Position numbers and translations under genes: made by a program. The notes under the pieces are model-generated. The model ran no database searches, was not told where the DNA came from, and worked only from the letters and a program-made list of their open reading frames with translations. Shown piece by piece: positions 43,822 through 51,455 of a DNA stretch of 64,000 nt. Position 1 is the stretch's first letter, and every line of letters starts with the position of its first letter. The stretch is from Clavibacter michiganensis. GTDB taxonomy: Bacteria > Actinomycetota > Actinomycetes > Actinomycetales > Microbacteriaceae. The stretch lies in NCBI RefSeq assembly GCF_002151125.1, contig NZ_MDJZ01000017.1, positions 248,001 to 312,000 on the forward strand. Direction: 5' to 3'.

Positions 43822-44718
43822 TCAGGCGCTCGTGAGCCCGTACGCGATGAGGAGCATGGTCACGACGAAGCCGGAGAGGAAGTTGAGGCCGAGGAAGCGG
43901 CGCCAGCCGCGGTTCGCGGCTCCCGCGTCCTCGTCGCGGATCGACCAGAACGGCGCCGTGCTGAGGATGTACGGGATCACGAGCACGGCCGCGATGATCC
44001 CCGGGAAGCCCGTGAACAGCATCGCGACGCCGGCCGCGCCGTAGGCGAGCACGGCGATCCGCACGGTGACGGCCCCGCCGAGCACGGTCGCGATGGAGGA
44101 GATCCCGCCCTCGCGGTCGGCCACGATGTCCTGCACGGCGCCGAACGCGTGCGAGGCGACGCCCCACAGGAAGAAGGCCGTGAGGATCGCCCAGAGCGCG
44201 GGGGTGAACGTCCCGCCCGCGAGCACGATGCCGTAGACCGCGGGGGACGTGAAGTGCGTGCTCGAGGTGAGCGAGTCGAGCACCGGGCGCTCCTTGAAGC
44301 GCAGGCCCTTCAGCGAGTAGGCGATCACGGCGAAGACGCTCACGGCGAGCACGGCGACGCTGGCCGCGGATCCCACCGCCACGAGGTAGACGAGGAACGG
44401 CACGTTCGCGATGAGCACCGCGACGAGCACCGGCCGGTGCATGGCGCGCGCGAGCACCGCGCCCTCCACGCCGCCCTTGCGCGGGTTCCGCATGTCGGAC
44501 TCGTAGTCGAAGACGTCGTTGATGCCGTACATCGCGAGGTTGTACGGGATGAGGAAGTAGAGGGTGCCGAGTATCGCCGTCAGGTCGAGCTCGCGCGTGA
44601 CCGTGAGGTACGCGGCCGCGAACGGGAACGCCGTGTTGACCCAGGAGAGCGGACGCGACGACAGCGCGATGGTCCGCAGCATCCCGGCGGCACCCGGCCG
44701 CGTGCGCACGTCACCCAT
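43822..44718 (-). CDS. crtEb: lycopene elongase/hydratase-type prenyltransferase
   Basis: A 298-residue UbiA-family membrane prenyltransferase with about eight TM segments. The first Asp-rich motif is visible as NDVFDYESD and a second one as VQDIVADREGG. CrtEb-type enzymes add two C5 units to lycopene (C40) to give C50 flavuxanthin. It is the last gene of the carotenoid operon and overlaps crtYf by 8 bp. Its position next to crtYe/Yf supports the C50 assignment over menaquinone or heme-type prenyltransferases. Confidence 0.88.
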   Translation of the reverse strand: MGDVRTRPGAAGMLRTIALSSRPLSWVNTAFPFAAAYLTVTRELDLTAILGTLYFLIPYNLAMYGINDVFDYESDMRNPRKGGVEGAVLARAMHRPVLVAVLIANVPFLVYLVAVGSAASVAVLAVSVFAVIAYSLKGLRFKERPVLDSLTSSTHFTSPAVYGIVLAGGTFTPALWAILTAFFLWGVASHAFGAVQDIVADREGGISSIATVLGGAVTVRIAVLAYGAAGVAMLFTGFPGIIAAVLVIPYILSTAPFWSIRDEDAGAANRGWRRFLGLNFLSGFVVTMLLIAYGLTSA

Positions 44719-45079
44719 GCGCTTCGATGCCGGACACGCGGCGGCGCCGGCGCAGGAGGTACCAGACGGCCGGCAGCAGCACGAGCGCGGCGATCGCGTA
44801 GGCGAAGTCCTCGATGGGCGCGTACCCGAGCATGAGACCCACGAGCTTGTCGGGGTCGTAGCCGACGAGGCCGACCTTGATCATGAGGTTGTCGAAGATC
44901 AGCGTCATCACGAGCAGGATCGCGACGGGCATCCGCCGGTACCAGTAGTACTCGGGGTAGTCGAAGCGGCTGGATCCGTACGGCTCCGCGGCCGCCTCGC
45001 GCAGCAGCAGGCGGCGGAACAGGAACCCGACGACCGCGACGGGGATCAGGAACAGCAGGTCGAGGACGAGGTAGCTCAT
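44711..45079 (-). CDS. crtYf: lycopene cyclase subunit (CrtYf-like)
   Basis: A 122-residue three-TM protein of the heterodimeric carotenoid cyclase family. The conserved ends are visible: YWYRRMPVAILLVMTLIFDNLMI and GYAPIEDFAYAIAALVLLP (PxEDF/PIEDF-like motif). With CrtYe it closes the C50 carotenoid rings; whether epsilon-, beta- or gamma-rings form cannot be told from sequence. It overlaps crtEb by 8 bp and crtYe by 4 bp. Confidence 0.88.
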   Translation of the reverse strand: MSYLVLDLLFLIPVAVVGFLFRRLLLREAAAEPYGSSRFDYPEYYWYRRMPVAILLVMTLIFDNLMIKVGLVGYDPDKLVGLMLGYAPIEDFAYAIAALVLLPAVWYLLRRRRRVSGIEAHG

Positions 45080-45420
45080 CGGTTCGCACGCTCCCTCGCC
45101 CGGGCGACGTGGTGGTCGGCGAGGCGGCTGAACCCGTTGACGAGGTTCATCGTGAGGTAGCAGAGCAGCGTGAGGAAGAAGACCTCCTCGAGCGGCAGCT
45201 CCGGGCCGACGAGGATCCCCGTCATGATCGATGTCTCCCCGCGGAAGAAGATGCCCTTCGAGATGCCGGCGATGTCCCAGAGCAGGAAGAACGCGACGCC
45301 GATGAGGGTCGTGAGGGCCGCGGCCGTGCGGTCGCGCCAGAAGAACAGGCGCCAGCGCCGGTCGACGAGCATCATGCAGCCCAGCGACACGAGCAGCAGC
45401 ACCAGGTAGACGAGACCCAT
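45076..45420 (-). CDS. crtYe: lycopene cyclase subunit (CrtYe-like)
   Basis: A 114-residue three-TM protein and partner of CrtYf. It shows MLVDRRWRLFFWRDR after TM1 and GPELPLEEVFFLTLLCYLTMNL (PLEE motif) near the end. Its ATG shares one base with the crtI stop (TGATG), and it overlaps crtYf by 4 bp, so the two subunits are made together. Confidence 0.88.
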   Translation of the reverse strand: MGLVYLVLLLVSLGCMMLVDRRWRLFFWRDRTAAALTTLIGVAFFLLWDIAGISKGIFFRGETSIMTGILVGPELPLEEVFFLTLLCYLTMNLVNGFSRLADHHVARARERANR

Positions 45421-47018
45421 CAGACCACCGGGCGGCCGACCGTGCGCACGAGCGGCTCGGCGCCGGGGCCGGTCGACGTGTCGCCGCGGAGGCGCTTCAC
45501 CAGGATCTCCGCGCTGATGAGGCACATGGGCAGGCCGATGCCGGGGATGGTGGATCCGCCGGCGTAGTGCAGCCCGTCGACCCGCTTGCTCGTGTTGCCG
45601 GCGCGGAACATGGCCGACTGCGTGAGCGTGTGGGCGGGCCCGAGGATGGTGCCCTTCCACGAGTGCAGGTCGGCGGCGAAGTCGCCGGGGCCCGAGGTGC
45701 GGCGGAGGACGATGCGCTCGGCGAGGTCGGGGATGCCGGCCCAGTCGGAGATCTGCTGGATGGCGCGGTCGGCGATCTCCTCGACGCGCGCGTCCCCGGC
45801 GCCGTCGATCCCGCCGCGGCCGATGGTCGGGTCGGCGGGGATCGGCACGAGGATGAAGACGTTCTCGTGGCCGTCGGGCGCGACCGAGCCGTCGGTGGCG
45901 CTGGGCTTGCAGACGTAGATGCTCGCGGGATCCGGCACCGAGGTCGTGCCGCCCTTCGGCGGGAAGATGCGGGAGAAGTTCTCGTCCCAGTCCTCGGTGA
46001 ACAGCAGCGTGTGGTGGTGCAGCTCGGGCAGCTCGCCCTTCACGCCGAGGTAGACGAGCACGGCGCCGGGGCCGGCCGTGGCCTTGTCCCAGTACGACTG
46101 CGGGTAGGTGCGGAACGCCTCGGGGATGAGCTCGGTCTCGGTGTGGTGCAGGTCGGCGGTGGAGACGACCACGTCGGCCTCGAGGGTCTCGGTTCCCGCG
46201 TCGGTGGTGATCTGCACGCCGCGCGCCCGGGCCCGCCCTGCCCTCGTCGGCTCGGTGAGGATGCGCGAGACGGGGGCACCGGTGCGGATCTCGACGCCCT
46301 CCGCGCGCGCGACCCGCTCGATCGCGTCGATGACGGTGATGAGGCCGCCCTGCGGGTAGAGCACGCCGTCCTCGAGGTCGAGGTGGCTCATCAGGTGGTA
46401 CATGCTCGGCGCGAGCTTCGGCGAGGAGCCGAGGAACACGGCCGGGTAGCCGAGGATCTGGCGGAGGCGGCGGTCCTTCACGTAGCGCGCGACGTGCGTC
46501 TCGAGCGGCGTGAGCAGCAGCTTGCCGAGGGTGCCGGTGCGGGTGACGACGTCGCGCTTCAGCAGCGGCCGGTAGTCGGCGAAGGTCGTGTAGAGGAACC
46601 GCCTCTTCGCGACCTCGTAGACGTCCTTCGCGGAGTCGAGGTAGCGGGCCATCGCGGGGCGGGATCCGGGCTCGACGCTCTCGAACAGGTCGAGGTTCGC
46701 CTCGCGGGAGTCGCGGATGTCGATGGGCTCGGGATCGCCCTCGAAGAGCACGCGGTAGCCGGGGAGCCGCACGAGGTCGAGCTGCTCGGCGGCGCTCGTG
46801 CCCATGAGCTTGAAGAAGTGGTCGAACACCTCGGGCATGAGGTACCAGCTGGGGCCGAGGTCGAAGCGGAAGCCGTCCCTCTCCCAGGAGCCCGCGCGGC
46901 CGCCGACCTCGTCGCGGCCCTCGACGAGGGTGACGCGGTAGCCGTCGCGGGCGAGGAGCGACGCGGAGGCGAGGCCGGCGATCCCGCCGCCGATCACGAT
47001 GGCGGTGGGTGCGGTCAT
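45420..47018 (-). CDS. crtI: phytoene desaturase (CrtI), internal start within the CrtB-CrtI frame
   Basis: From the ATG at 47018 the frame gives a normal 532-residue CrtI: FAD-binding motif VIGGGIAGLASASLLARDGYRV at the start, and the C-terminal family signature ending GLHYAGGSTIPGIGLPMCLISAEIL. CrtI converts phytoene to lycopene in four desaturation steps. The ATG has a good upstream AGGAG, so separate CrtI may be made alongside, or in place of, the fusion. Confidence 0.88.
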   Translation of the reverse strand: MTAPTAIVIGGGIAGLASASLLARDGYRVTLVEGRDEVGGRAGSWERDGFRFDLGPSWYLMPEVFDHFFKLMGTSAAEQLDLVRLPGYRVLFEGDPEPIDIRDSREANLDLFESVEPGSRPAMARYLDSAKDVYEVAKRRFLYTTFADYRPLLKRDVVTRTGTLGKLLLTPLETHVARYVKDRRLRQILGYPAVFLGSSPKLAPSMYHLMSHLDLEDGVLYPQGGLITVIDAIERVARAEGVEIRTGAPVSRILTEPTRAGRARARGVQITTDAGTETLEADVVVSTADLHHTETELIPEAFRTYPQSYWDKATAGPGAVLVYLGVKGELPELHHHTLLFTEDWDENFSRIFPPKGGTTSVPDPASIYVCKPSATDGSVAPDGHENVFILVPIPADPTIGRGGIDGAGDARVEEIADRAIQQISDWAGIPDLAERIVLRRTSGPGDFAADLHSWKGTILGPAHTLTQSAMFRAGNTSKRVDGLHYAGGSTIPGIGLPMCLISAEILVKRLRGDTSTGPGAEPLVRTVGRPVV

Positions 47019-48035
47019 GGCGCTCTCCTGCTGCTCGGGGTCGGACGGGGCGGGCTGGGATGCGGGAGCGGGGCGCGCGGCGTGCACGCGGGGCGCGCGG
47101 GAGCGGCGCACGAGGCGGCCGTCGACGCCGGACGGCTCGGCGCCCGCGGCGGCGGCTAGCGCGATGCGGGCCTTGACCGGATCCGGCACCCGCACGCGCG
47201 TGCGCACCAGCTCGGACGCGGGGGTGTCGCGCAGCCGCACCGCGAGCTCCGCGAACAGGCCCTGCGCCAGCGCGACGGCGCGGCGGCTGGAGGCGGGGAG
47301 GTCGGGGATCACGGCGCCCGACATGCGGAGGTCGTGGTCGATGTCGTCGAGGATGCGCTCCTTGTCGGCCTCCGAGAAGGTCGCCACGTCGACGCCGGGG
47401 AAGTAGCTGCGGCCGAGCGCGCCGTGGTCGGCGGCGAGGTCGCGCAGGAAGTTGACCTTCTGGAACGCGGCGCCGAGGCGCCTGGCGCCCTCCTCGAACC
47501 GGATCCGCTCGGGCCGCGTGGTCGCGTGGCCGACCAGGAACGCGCGCAGGCACATGAGGCCGACGACCTCGGCGGATCCGTACACGTACTCGGTGAAGGA
47601 GGTGGGCGTGTGCTCCATCCGGCGCAGGTCCATGCGCATGGAGGCGAAGAACGGCGCGGTGAGCTCGGCGCCGAAGCCGGCGCGGCGGGCGGTGATCGCG
47701 AAGGCGTGCACCACGAGGTTGGTGCTGTAGCCGCGCAGCATCGCGTCCTCGGTCTCCTGCTCGAGCGCATCCAGCAGGGCCTCGACGTGCGCGGGATCCA
47801 CACCGGCACCGGCCGCGGCGCCGTCGACGATCTCGTCGGCCACCCGCACCAGCGCGTACACGTTCTCGATGTGCTGGCGGACGTCCGCCCCGAGGAGGCG
47901 CGACGCGAGGCCGAAGGAGGTGGAGTAGCGGCGGATGACGACGGAGGCCGTCTCCTGCGCGACGCGGTCGTACTTCTCCAGGCCGGTGGGCGCCTCGGGG
48001 GCGGCGGGCCGACGGCCGGGCAGGCGACGCGTCAT
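45420..48035 (-). CDS. crtB: phytoene synthase-phytoene desaturase in one open frame (CrtB-CrtI)
   Basis: From the ATG at 48035 one uninterrupted frame of 871 codons runs through phytoene synthase and on into phytoene desaturase. Residues 1-300 are CrtB: the first Asp-rich motif is DEIVD, the second LRDLAADHGALGRSYFP. About 300-339 is a Pro/Ala-rich linker (PAPASQPAPSDPEQQESA). Residue 340 is the Met that starts CrtI. CrtB joins two geranylgeranyl diphosphates into phytoene. No stop codon separates the two, so a fusion protein is expected, although an internal start for CrtI is also present. The ATG overlaps the end of crtE (ATGA). Confidence 0.8.
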   Translation of the reverse strand: MTRRLPGRRPAAPEAPTGLEKYDRVAQETASVVIRRYSTSFGLASRLLGADVRQHIENVYALVRVADEIVDGAAAGAGVDPAHVEALLDALEQETEDAMLRGYSTNLVVHAFAITARRAGFGAELTAPFFASMRMDLRRMEHTPTSFTEYVYGSAEVVGLMCLRAFLVGHATTRPERIRFEEGARRLGAAFQKVNFLRDLAADHGALGRSYFPGVDVATFSEADKERILDDIDHDLRMSGAVIPDLPASSRRAVALAQGLFAELAVRLRDTPASELVRTRVRVPDPVKARIALAAAAGAEPSGVDGRLVRRSRAPRVHAARPAPASQPAPSDPEQQESAMTAPTAIVIGGGIAGLASASLLARDGYRVTLVEGRDEVGGRAGSWERDGFRFDLGPSWYLMPEVFDHFFKLMGTSAAEQLDLVRLPGYRVLFEGDPEPIDIRDSREANLDLFESVEPGSRPAMARYLDSAKDVYEVAKRRFLYTTFADYRPLLKRDVVTRTGTLGKLLLTPLETHVARYVKDRRLRQILGYPAVFLGSSPKLAPSMYHLMSHLDLEDGVLYPQGGLITVIDAIERVARAEGVEIRTGAPVSRILTEPTRAGRARARGVQITTDAGTETLEADVVVSTADLHHTETELIPEAFRTYPQSYWDKATAGPGAVLVYLGVKGELPELHHHTLLFTEDWDENFSRIFPPKGGTTSVPDPASIYVCKPSATDGSVAPDGHENVFILVPIPADPTIGRGGIDGAGDARVEEIADRAIQQISDWAGIPDLAERIVLRRTSGPGDFAADLHSWKGTILGPAHTLTQSAMFRAGNTSKRVDGLHYAGGSTIPGIGLPMCLISAEILVKRLRGDTSTGPGAEPLVRTVGRPVV

Positions 48036-49102
48036 CGGATGCGCCCGAGCACGGACTCCGCGACGGGCGCGAGCTCCCGGCGGAGCGCGTCCGGCACGAC
48101 CGGGTCCTCGAGGCGCGCGCACGCGGCGACCGCGAGGTCCCGCGCGACGCCCTCGGCGTACGCCCGCGCGCCCGAGCTCTCGAGCACCGAGCGGACGAGC
48201 GCGGCCTCGCCGCGGGAGAGGTCGTCCTTGCCGACGAGCGAGCTGATCTCGCCCCACTCCGACGAGCGGACCGCGTGCGCGATGAGCACGGTGCGCTTGC
48301 CCTCGCGGAGGTCGCCGAGGTTGGTCTTGCCGGTCTCCTGCTCGTCGCCGAAGACGCCGAGCACGTCGTCGATGACCTGGTAGGCGATGCCGATGTCGCG
48401 GCCGAAGTCGCCGAGCGCGGCGACCACCTCGGGGCGCGCGCCCGCGAGCACGGCGCCCGCCTGGAGCGGCGCCTCGAACGAGTAGACGGCGGTCTTCAGG
48501 CGCTCCATGCGGAGGATCTCCTCGACGCTCGGCACGTCCGCGGTGAGCGAGAACTCCACGTCGATGAGCTCGCCCGCGGCCGACGCGAAGACGGCGTCGT
48601 CGAGGATCTCCATGAGGTGCGACCGGGTGAGGTCGCGCACGCCGCTCGCGTCGATGAGGCGGTACGCGTTGACCAGCGCCAGGTCCCCCGCGATGACGGC
48701 GGCCGACATGCCGCGGTGCTCGGCGAGCGGCTGGGGCAGGCCCTGCGTGGTGGCGATGTCGCGGTAGGCGCCGGAGACGTTGGGGCCGCCGCGCCTCGTG
48801 AAGTCGCGGTCGATGACGTCGTCGTGGACGATGAGCGCGGTGTGCAGCATCTCGAACGCGGCGCCGACGTGGGCCGCGGCCTGCACGTCCTGGCCGCCGA
48901 GGCCGTCGTACGCGGCCATCACCATGCGCGGGCGGAAGCGCTTGCCGCCGGCCGTGTTGGACTCGAGCGTGCGCCACAGCTTCACGTACTCGTCGCCCAT
49001 GGCCTCGGCCCGCACGAGCGACCTCGCGAAGAACGCGTCCAGCACGCCGTTCACATGGGCCTGCCTCGATGTGGAGACGGCAGCGAGGTTGGTGGCGTCC
49101 AC
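48032..49102 (-). CDS. crtE: geranylgeranyl diphosphate synthase
   Basis: A 356-residue trans-prenyltransferase (IdsA/CrtE). The first Asp-rich motif is in IVHDDVIDRDFTRRGGP, the second in IAYQVIDDVLGVFGDEQETGK. It makes C20 geranylgeranyl diphosphate, the precursor for CrtB. It is the first gene of the carotenoid operon. The start at 49102 is 44 bp from the divergent idi gene, so the promoters of both lie in this small gap. Confidence 0.9.
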   Translation of the reverse strand: MDATNLAAVSTSRQAHVNGVLDAFFARSLVRAEAMGDEYVKLWRTLESNTAGGKRFRPRMVMAAYDGLGGQDVQAAAHVGAAFEMLHTALIVHDDVIDRDFTRRGGPNVSGAYRDIATTQGLPQPLAEHRGMSAAVIAGDLALVNAYRLIDASGVRDLTRSHLMEILDDAVFASAAGELIDVEFSLTADVPSVEEILRMERLKTAVYSFEAPLQAGAVLAGARPEVVAALGDFGRDIGIAYQVIDDVLGVFGDEQETGKTNLGDLREGKRTVLIAHAVRSSEWGEISSLVGKDDLSRGEAALVRSVLESSGARAYAEGVARDLAVAACARLEDPVVPDALRRELAPVAESVLGRIR

Positions 49103-49146
49103 GGATGAAACCTAACATCGTGGGGGTAACGGAAAGCAGGGAGCGC

Positions 49147-49713
49147 ATGTCACAGCACACCGAGCTCGTCGTCCTCCTGGACGACGACGGCGAGACCATC
49201 GGGACGGCGCCCAAGGCGACGGTCCACACCCGCGACACCGCGCTGCACCTCGCGTTCTCGTGCCACGTGTTCGACGCCGAGGGCCGGATCCTCGTCACCC
49301 GCCGCGCCATCGGCAAGCTCACCTGGCCCGGCGTCTGGACCAACTCGTTCTGCGGCCACCCCGCCCCCGGCGAGGACATGCTCGAGGCCGTGCACCGCCG
49401 CGCCGAGCAGGAGCTGGGGCTGACGCTCGCGTCGGTCGAGCTCGTGCTGCCGGACTTCCGCTACCGCGCCACCGACGCCGCGGGCGTCGTCGAGAACGAG
49501 ATCTGCCCGGTGTTCCGCGCGGTGGCGGCCACGCCGGTGGATCCGCGGCCCGAGGAGGTCGGCGAGTTCCAGTGGGTGGATCCCGAGGAGCTCATCCCCG
49601 CGGTCGCCCACACTCCGTGGGCCTTCAGCCCGTGGCTCACGCTGCAGCTGCCGCTGCTGTACCCGGAGCACGCGGCGCACGTCGGGCTCGCGGACGCGGT
49701 GCCCGCCGCCTGA
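49147..49713 (+). CDS. idi: isopentenyl-diphosphate delta-isomerase (type I)
   Basis: A 188-residue Nudix-fold isomerase. Key residues are visible: Cys69 in NSFCGHP, metal ligands H27, H34 and H71, and E116/E118 in VVENEICPV. It interconverts isopentenyl and dimethylallyl diphosphate and feeds crtE, its divergent neighbour. I chose the ATG at 49147, after GGGAGCGC; the longer frame runs back into crtE. Confidence 0.93.
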   Translation: MSQHTELVVLLDDDGETIGTAPKATVHTRDTALHLAFSCHVFDAEGRILVTRRAIGKLTWPGVWTNSFCGHPAPGEDMLEAVHRRAEQELGLTLASVELVLPDFRYRATDAAGVVENEICPVFRAVAATPVDPRPEEVGEFQWVDPEELIPAVAHTPWAFSPWLTLQLPLLYPEHAAHVGLADAVPAA

Positions 49714-49731
49714 TCCGCGCACCCGTCGACA

Positions 49732-49768
49732 CGAGGGGCCCGGCCGCATGACGCGGCCGGGCCCCTCG
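49732..49768. terminator. strong bidirectional hairpin after idi
   Basis: CGAGGGGCCCGGCCGC (49732-49747) and its exact inverse (49753-49768) form a 16-bp perfect stem with a 5-nt loop. It lies between the convergent idi and patatin-like genes. Confidence 0.75.
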
Positions 49769-49785
49769 ACGTGGTGCGGACGGGA

Positions 49786-50664
49786 TCAGCCCCAGAAGGC
49801 GCGGATCTCCTCGGCGAGCCGCTCGGCCTGGCGGCGGCCCGCCTCGGCGGACGCCTTGCGGGTCGAGAGCAGGAGCGAGTTCTCGCCGAAGGCGGCCGTG
49901 CTCTCGGCGTCGGCCTGGATCACGAGCACGTCGGCCCGGCCGCGCAGCTGCTGGACGACGCCCGGGAGCGTCGGGCCCATGCCGCTCTGCGGGGCCTCGG
50001 GGCCGCAGGCGATGACGAGGATCCGCTCGTGGTCGGCGACGACGTCGGCGTTCGTGCCGGAGCGCATGCCGCCGTCCATGTAGGGGCGGCCGTCGATGGT
50101 GACGGGCGGGAACACTCCGGGCACGGCGCAGCTCGCGGCGGACGCGCGCACGAGGTCGGCGCCGGACTCCTCGTCGAAGACGGTGAAGCGGCCGGTGCCG
50201 GCGTCGACCGCCGTGATGCGGAGGTCCTTCTCGGGCCAGTCGCGGATCGGCAGCAGCTGGCCGATGCGCTCGACGCTCGCGGCGTCGTCCACCTCGGGGT
50301 CGTACTCCTCGAGCGCCAGCTCGCCGATCCTCTGGCGCGTGGGGATCTCGCCCGCCGTGCTCGCGACGCCCTCGCCGATGACCTCGACGGTGCGCGCGAG
50401 GTCGCGGCTGCCGGTCGGCTCGGCCATGCCGGCGACGTCGACGAAGTGCTCGTCGTAGGCGGCGTCGATGGCGCCCGCGCGCAGGTTGATCGCGACGACG
50501 GATCCGGCCGAGGTGCCGACCACCGTGTCGGCCGCGTCGAGGTCCACGCCCGCGGCGATGAGGCCCGAGAGGAGCCCGGTCTCCCACGCGATGCCGGCGA
50601 CGCCTCCGCCGCCGAGGACCAGTCCCCGCGTCGGCGTGGTCGTGTCCCGCTCGGTCCCGGTCAT
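49786..50664 (-). CDS. patatin-like phospholipase family protein
   Basis: A 292-residue patatin-like acylhydrolase: oxyanion loop GLVLGGGGVAGIAWETG at about 14-30, nucleophile GTSAGS, and catalytic Asp in YMDGGMRSGTNAD. It hydrolyses acyl chains from lipids. I chose the ATG at 50664, which follows AGAGGAGG and precedes the oxyanion loop directly; a longer frame adds only Arg/Pro-rich sequence. Confidence 0.9.
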   Translation of the reverse strand: MTGTERDTTTPTRGLVLGGGGVAGIAWETGLLSGLIAAGVDLDAADTVVGTSAGSVVAINLRAGAIDAAYDEHFVDVAGMAEPTGSRDLARTVEVIGEGVASTAGEIPTRQRIGELALEEYDPEVDDAASVERIGQLLPIRDWPEKDLRITAVDAGTGRFTVFDEESGADLVRASAASCAVPGVFPPVTIDGRPYMDGGMRSGTNADVVADHERILVIACGPEAPQSGMGPTLPGVVQQLRGRADVLVIQADAESTAAFGENSLLLSTRKASAEAGRRQAERLAEEIRAFWG

Positions 50665-50793
50665 GGTCCTCCTCTGCCGCGCGCCGTGAGGCCCGCGTGC
50701 GCGTCGTGGTGGTGGTGGATGCGGGTCCATCATCCCCGAACACGGTGGACGCCGCCCGAGCGCCGGGTGCACGCGCGGTGGACGGGGACGGGA

Positions 50794-51378
50794 TCAGCGG
50801 GCGGCAGGCGTCTCGGCGGCGGACCCGGGACTCGCGGCCGCCTCCGCGGCGGTCCCGGCGCCCACGGGACCCGCGGCCGCCTCCCGGTAGACCTCGCGCA
50901 CCTCGCCGAGGAACCGCATCACGGCGGCGCGCTCCTCGTCGGTCAGGGCGTCCGCTGCGCGCGCGACGCCGCCGATCATGGGCATCAGCTCCGCCATGGC
51001 CCGGCCGACGGAGGCGGGCCGCGGGACGACGACGACGCGGCGGCGGTCGTGCGGGTGCGGTCGGCGGTCGACGTGGCCGACCTCGACGAGCCGGTCCACC
51101 ACGAGCGTCGCGGCGGCGGTGGAGACCCCGAGGCGGCCCGCGAGCTCGGTGGGCGACAGCGATCCCTCCTGGATGAGGTGCTCCATCGCCTTCATGTCGG
51201 TGGGGTTGACCTCGAGCACGCCGCCGAGCCGGCGCTCGAACCCCGCGGCGAGGCCCAGCACGTCGCGGAGGATCCGGCCGAGCTCCCCGGCCTCCCCCGC
51301 CTCGGCGGGGACGCCCGCGCCCGGTGCCGGCAGAGCCGCGGTGGCGTCCGGATCGGAGCGGGGACGGCGTCGGGGCAT
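50794..51378 (-). CDS. MarR family transcriptional regulator
   Basis: A 194-residue MarR protein: HTH and wing (LSPTELAGRLGVSTAAATLVVDRLVEVGHVDRRPHPHDRRRVVVVP) in the middle and long Ala/Gly-rich ends. It is divergent from the MMPL gene, with a strong palindrome in between, so it most likely represses that transporter. Confidence 0.88.
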   Translation of the reverse strand: MPRRRPRSDPDATAALPAPGAGVPAEAGEAGELGRILRDVLGLAAGFERRLGGVLEVNPTDMKAMEHLIQEGSLSPTELAGRLGVSTAAATLVVDRLVEVGHVDRRPHPHDRRRVVVVPRPASVGRAMAELMPMIGGVARAADALTDEERAAVMRFLGEVREVYREAAAGPVGAGTAAEAAASPGSAAETPAAR

Positions 51379-51412
51379 GCCCGCATCGTACGCCCGAGGT
51401 AGCTAAGCCGCT

Positions 51413-51436
51413 TGATCATCAGTAGGCTGACGATCA
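51413..51436. promoter_or_regulatory. inverted repeat between marR and mmpL, candidate operator
   Basis: TGATCATCAG (51413-51422), four bases, then CTGACGATCA (51427-51436) match as an inverted repeat with one mismatch in ten. The site lies between the divergent MarR and MMPL genes and is the likely operator. Confidence 0.65.
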
Positions 51437-51455
51437 CCGCACCCCTGGAGGACCC

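Noticed and set aside
48036-49379. Continuation of the CrtB-CrtI frame upstream of 48035
   Set aside because: It is the wrong frame of crtE and the idi gap, with no domain; crtB starts at the ATG overlapping the crtE stop.
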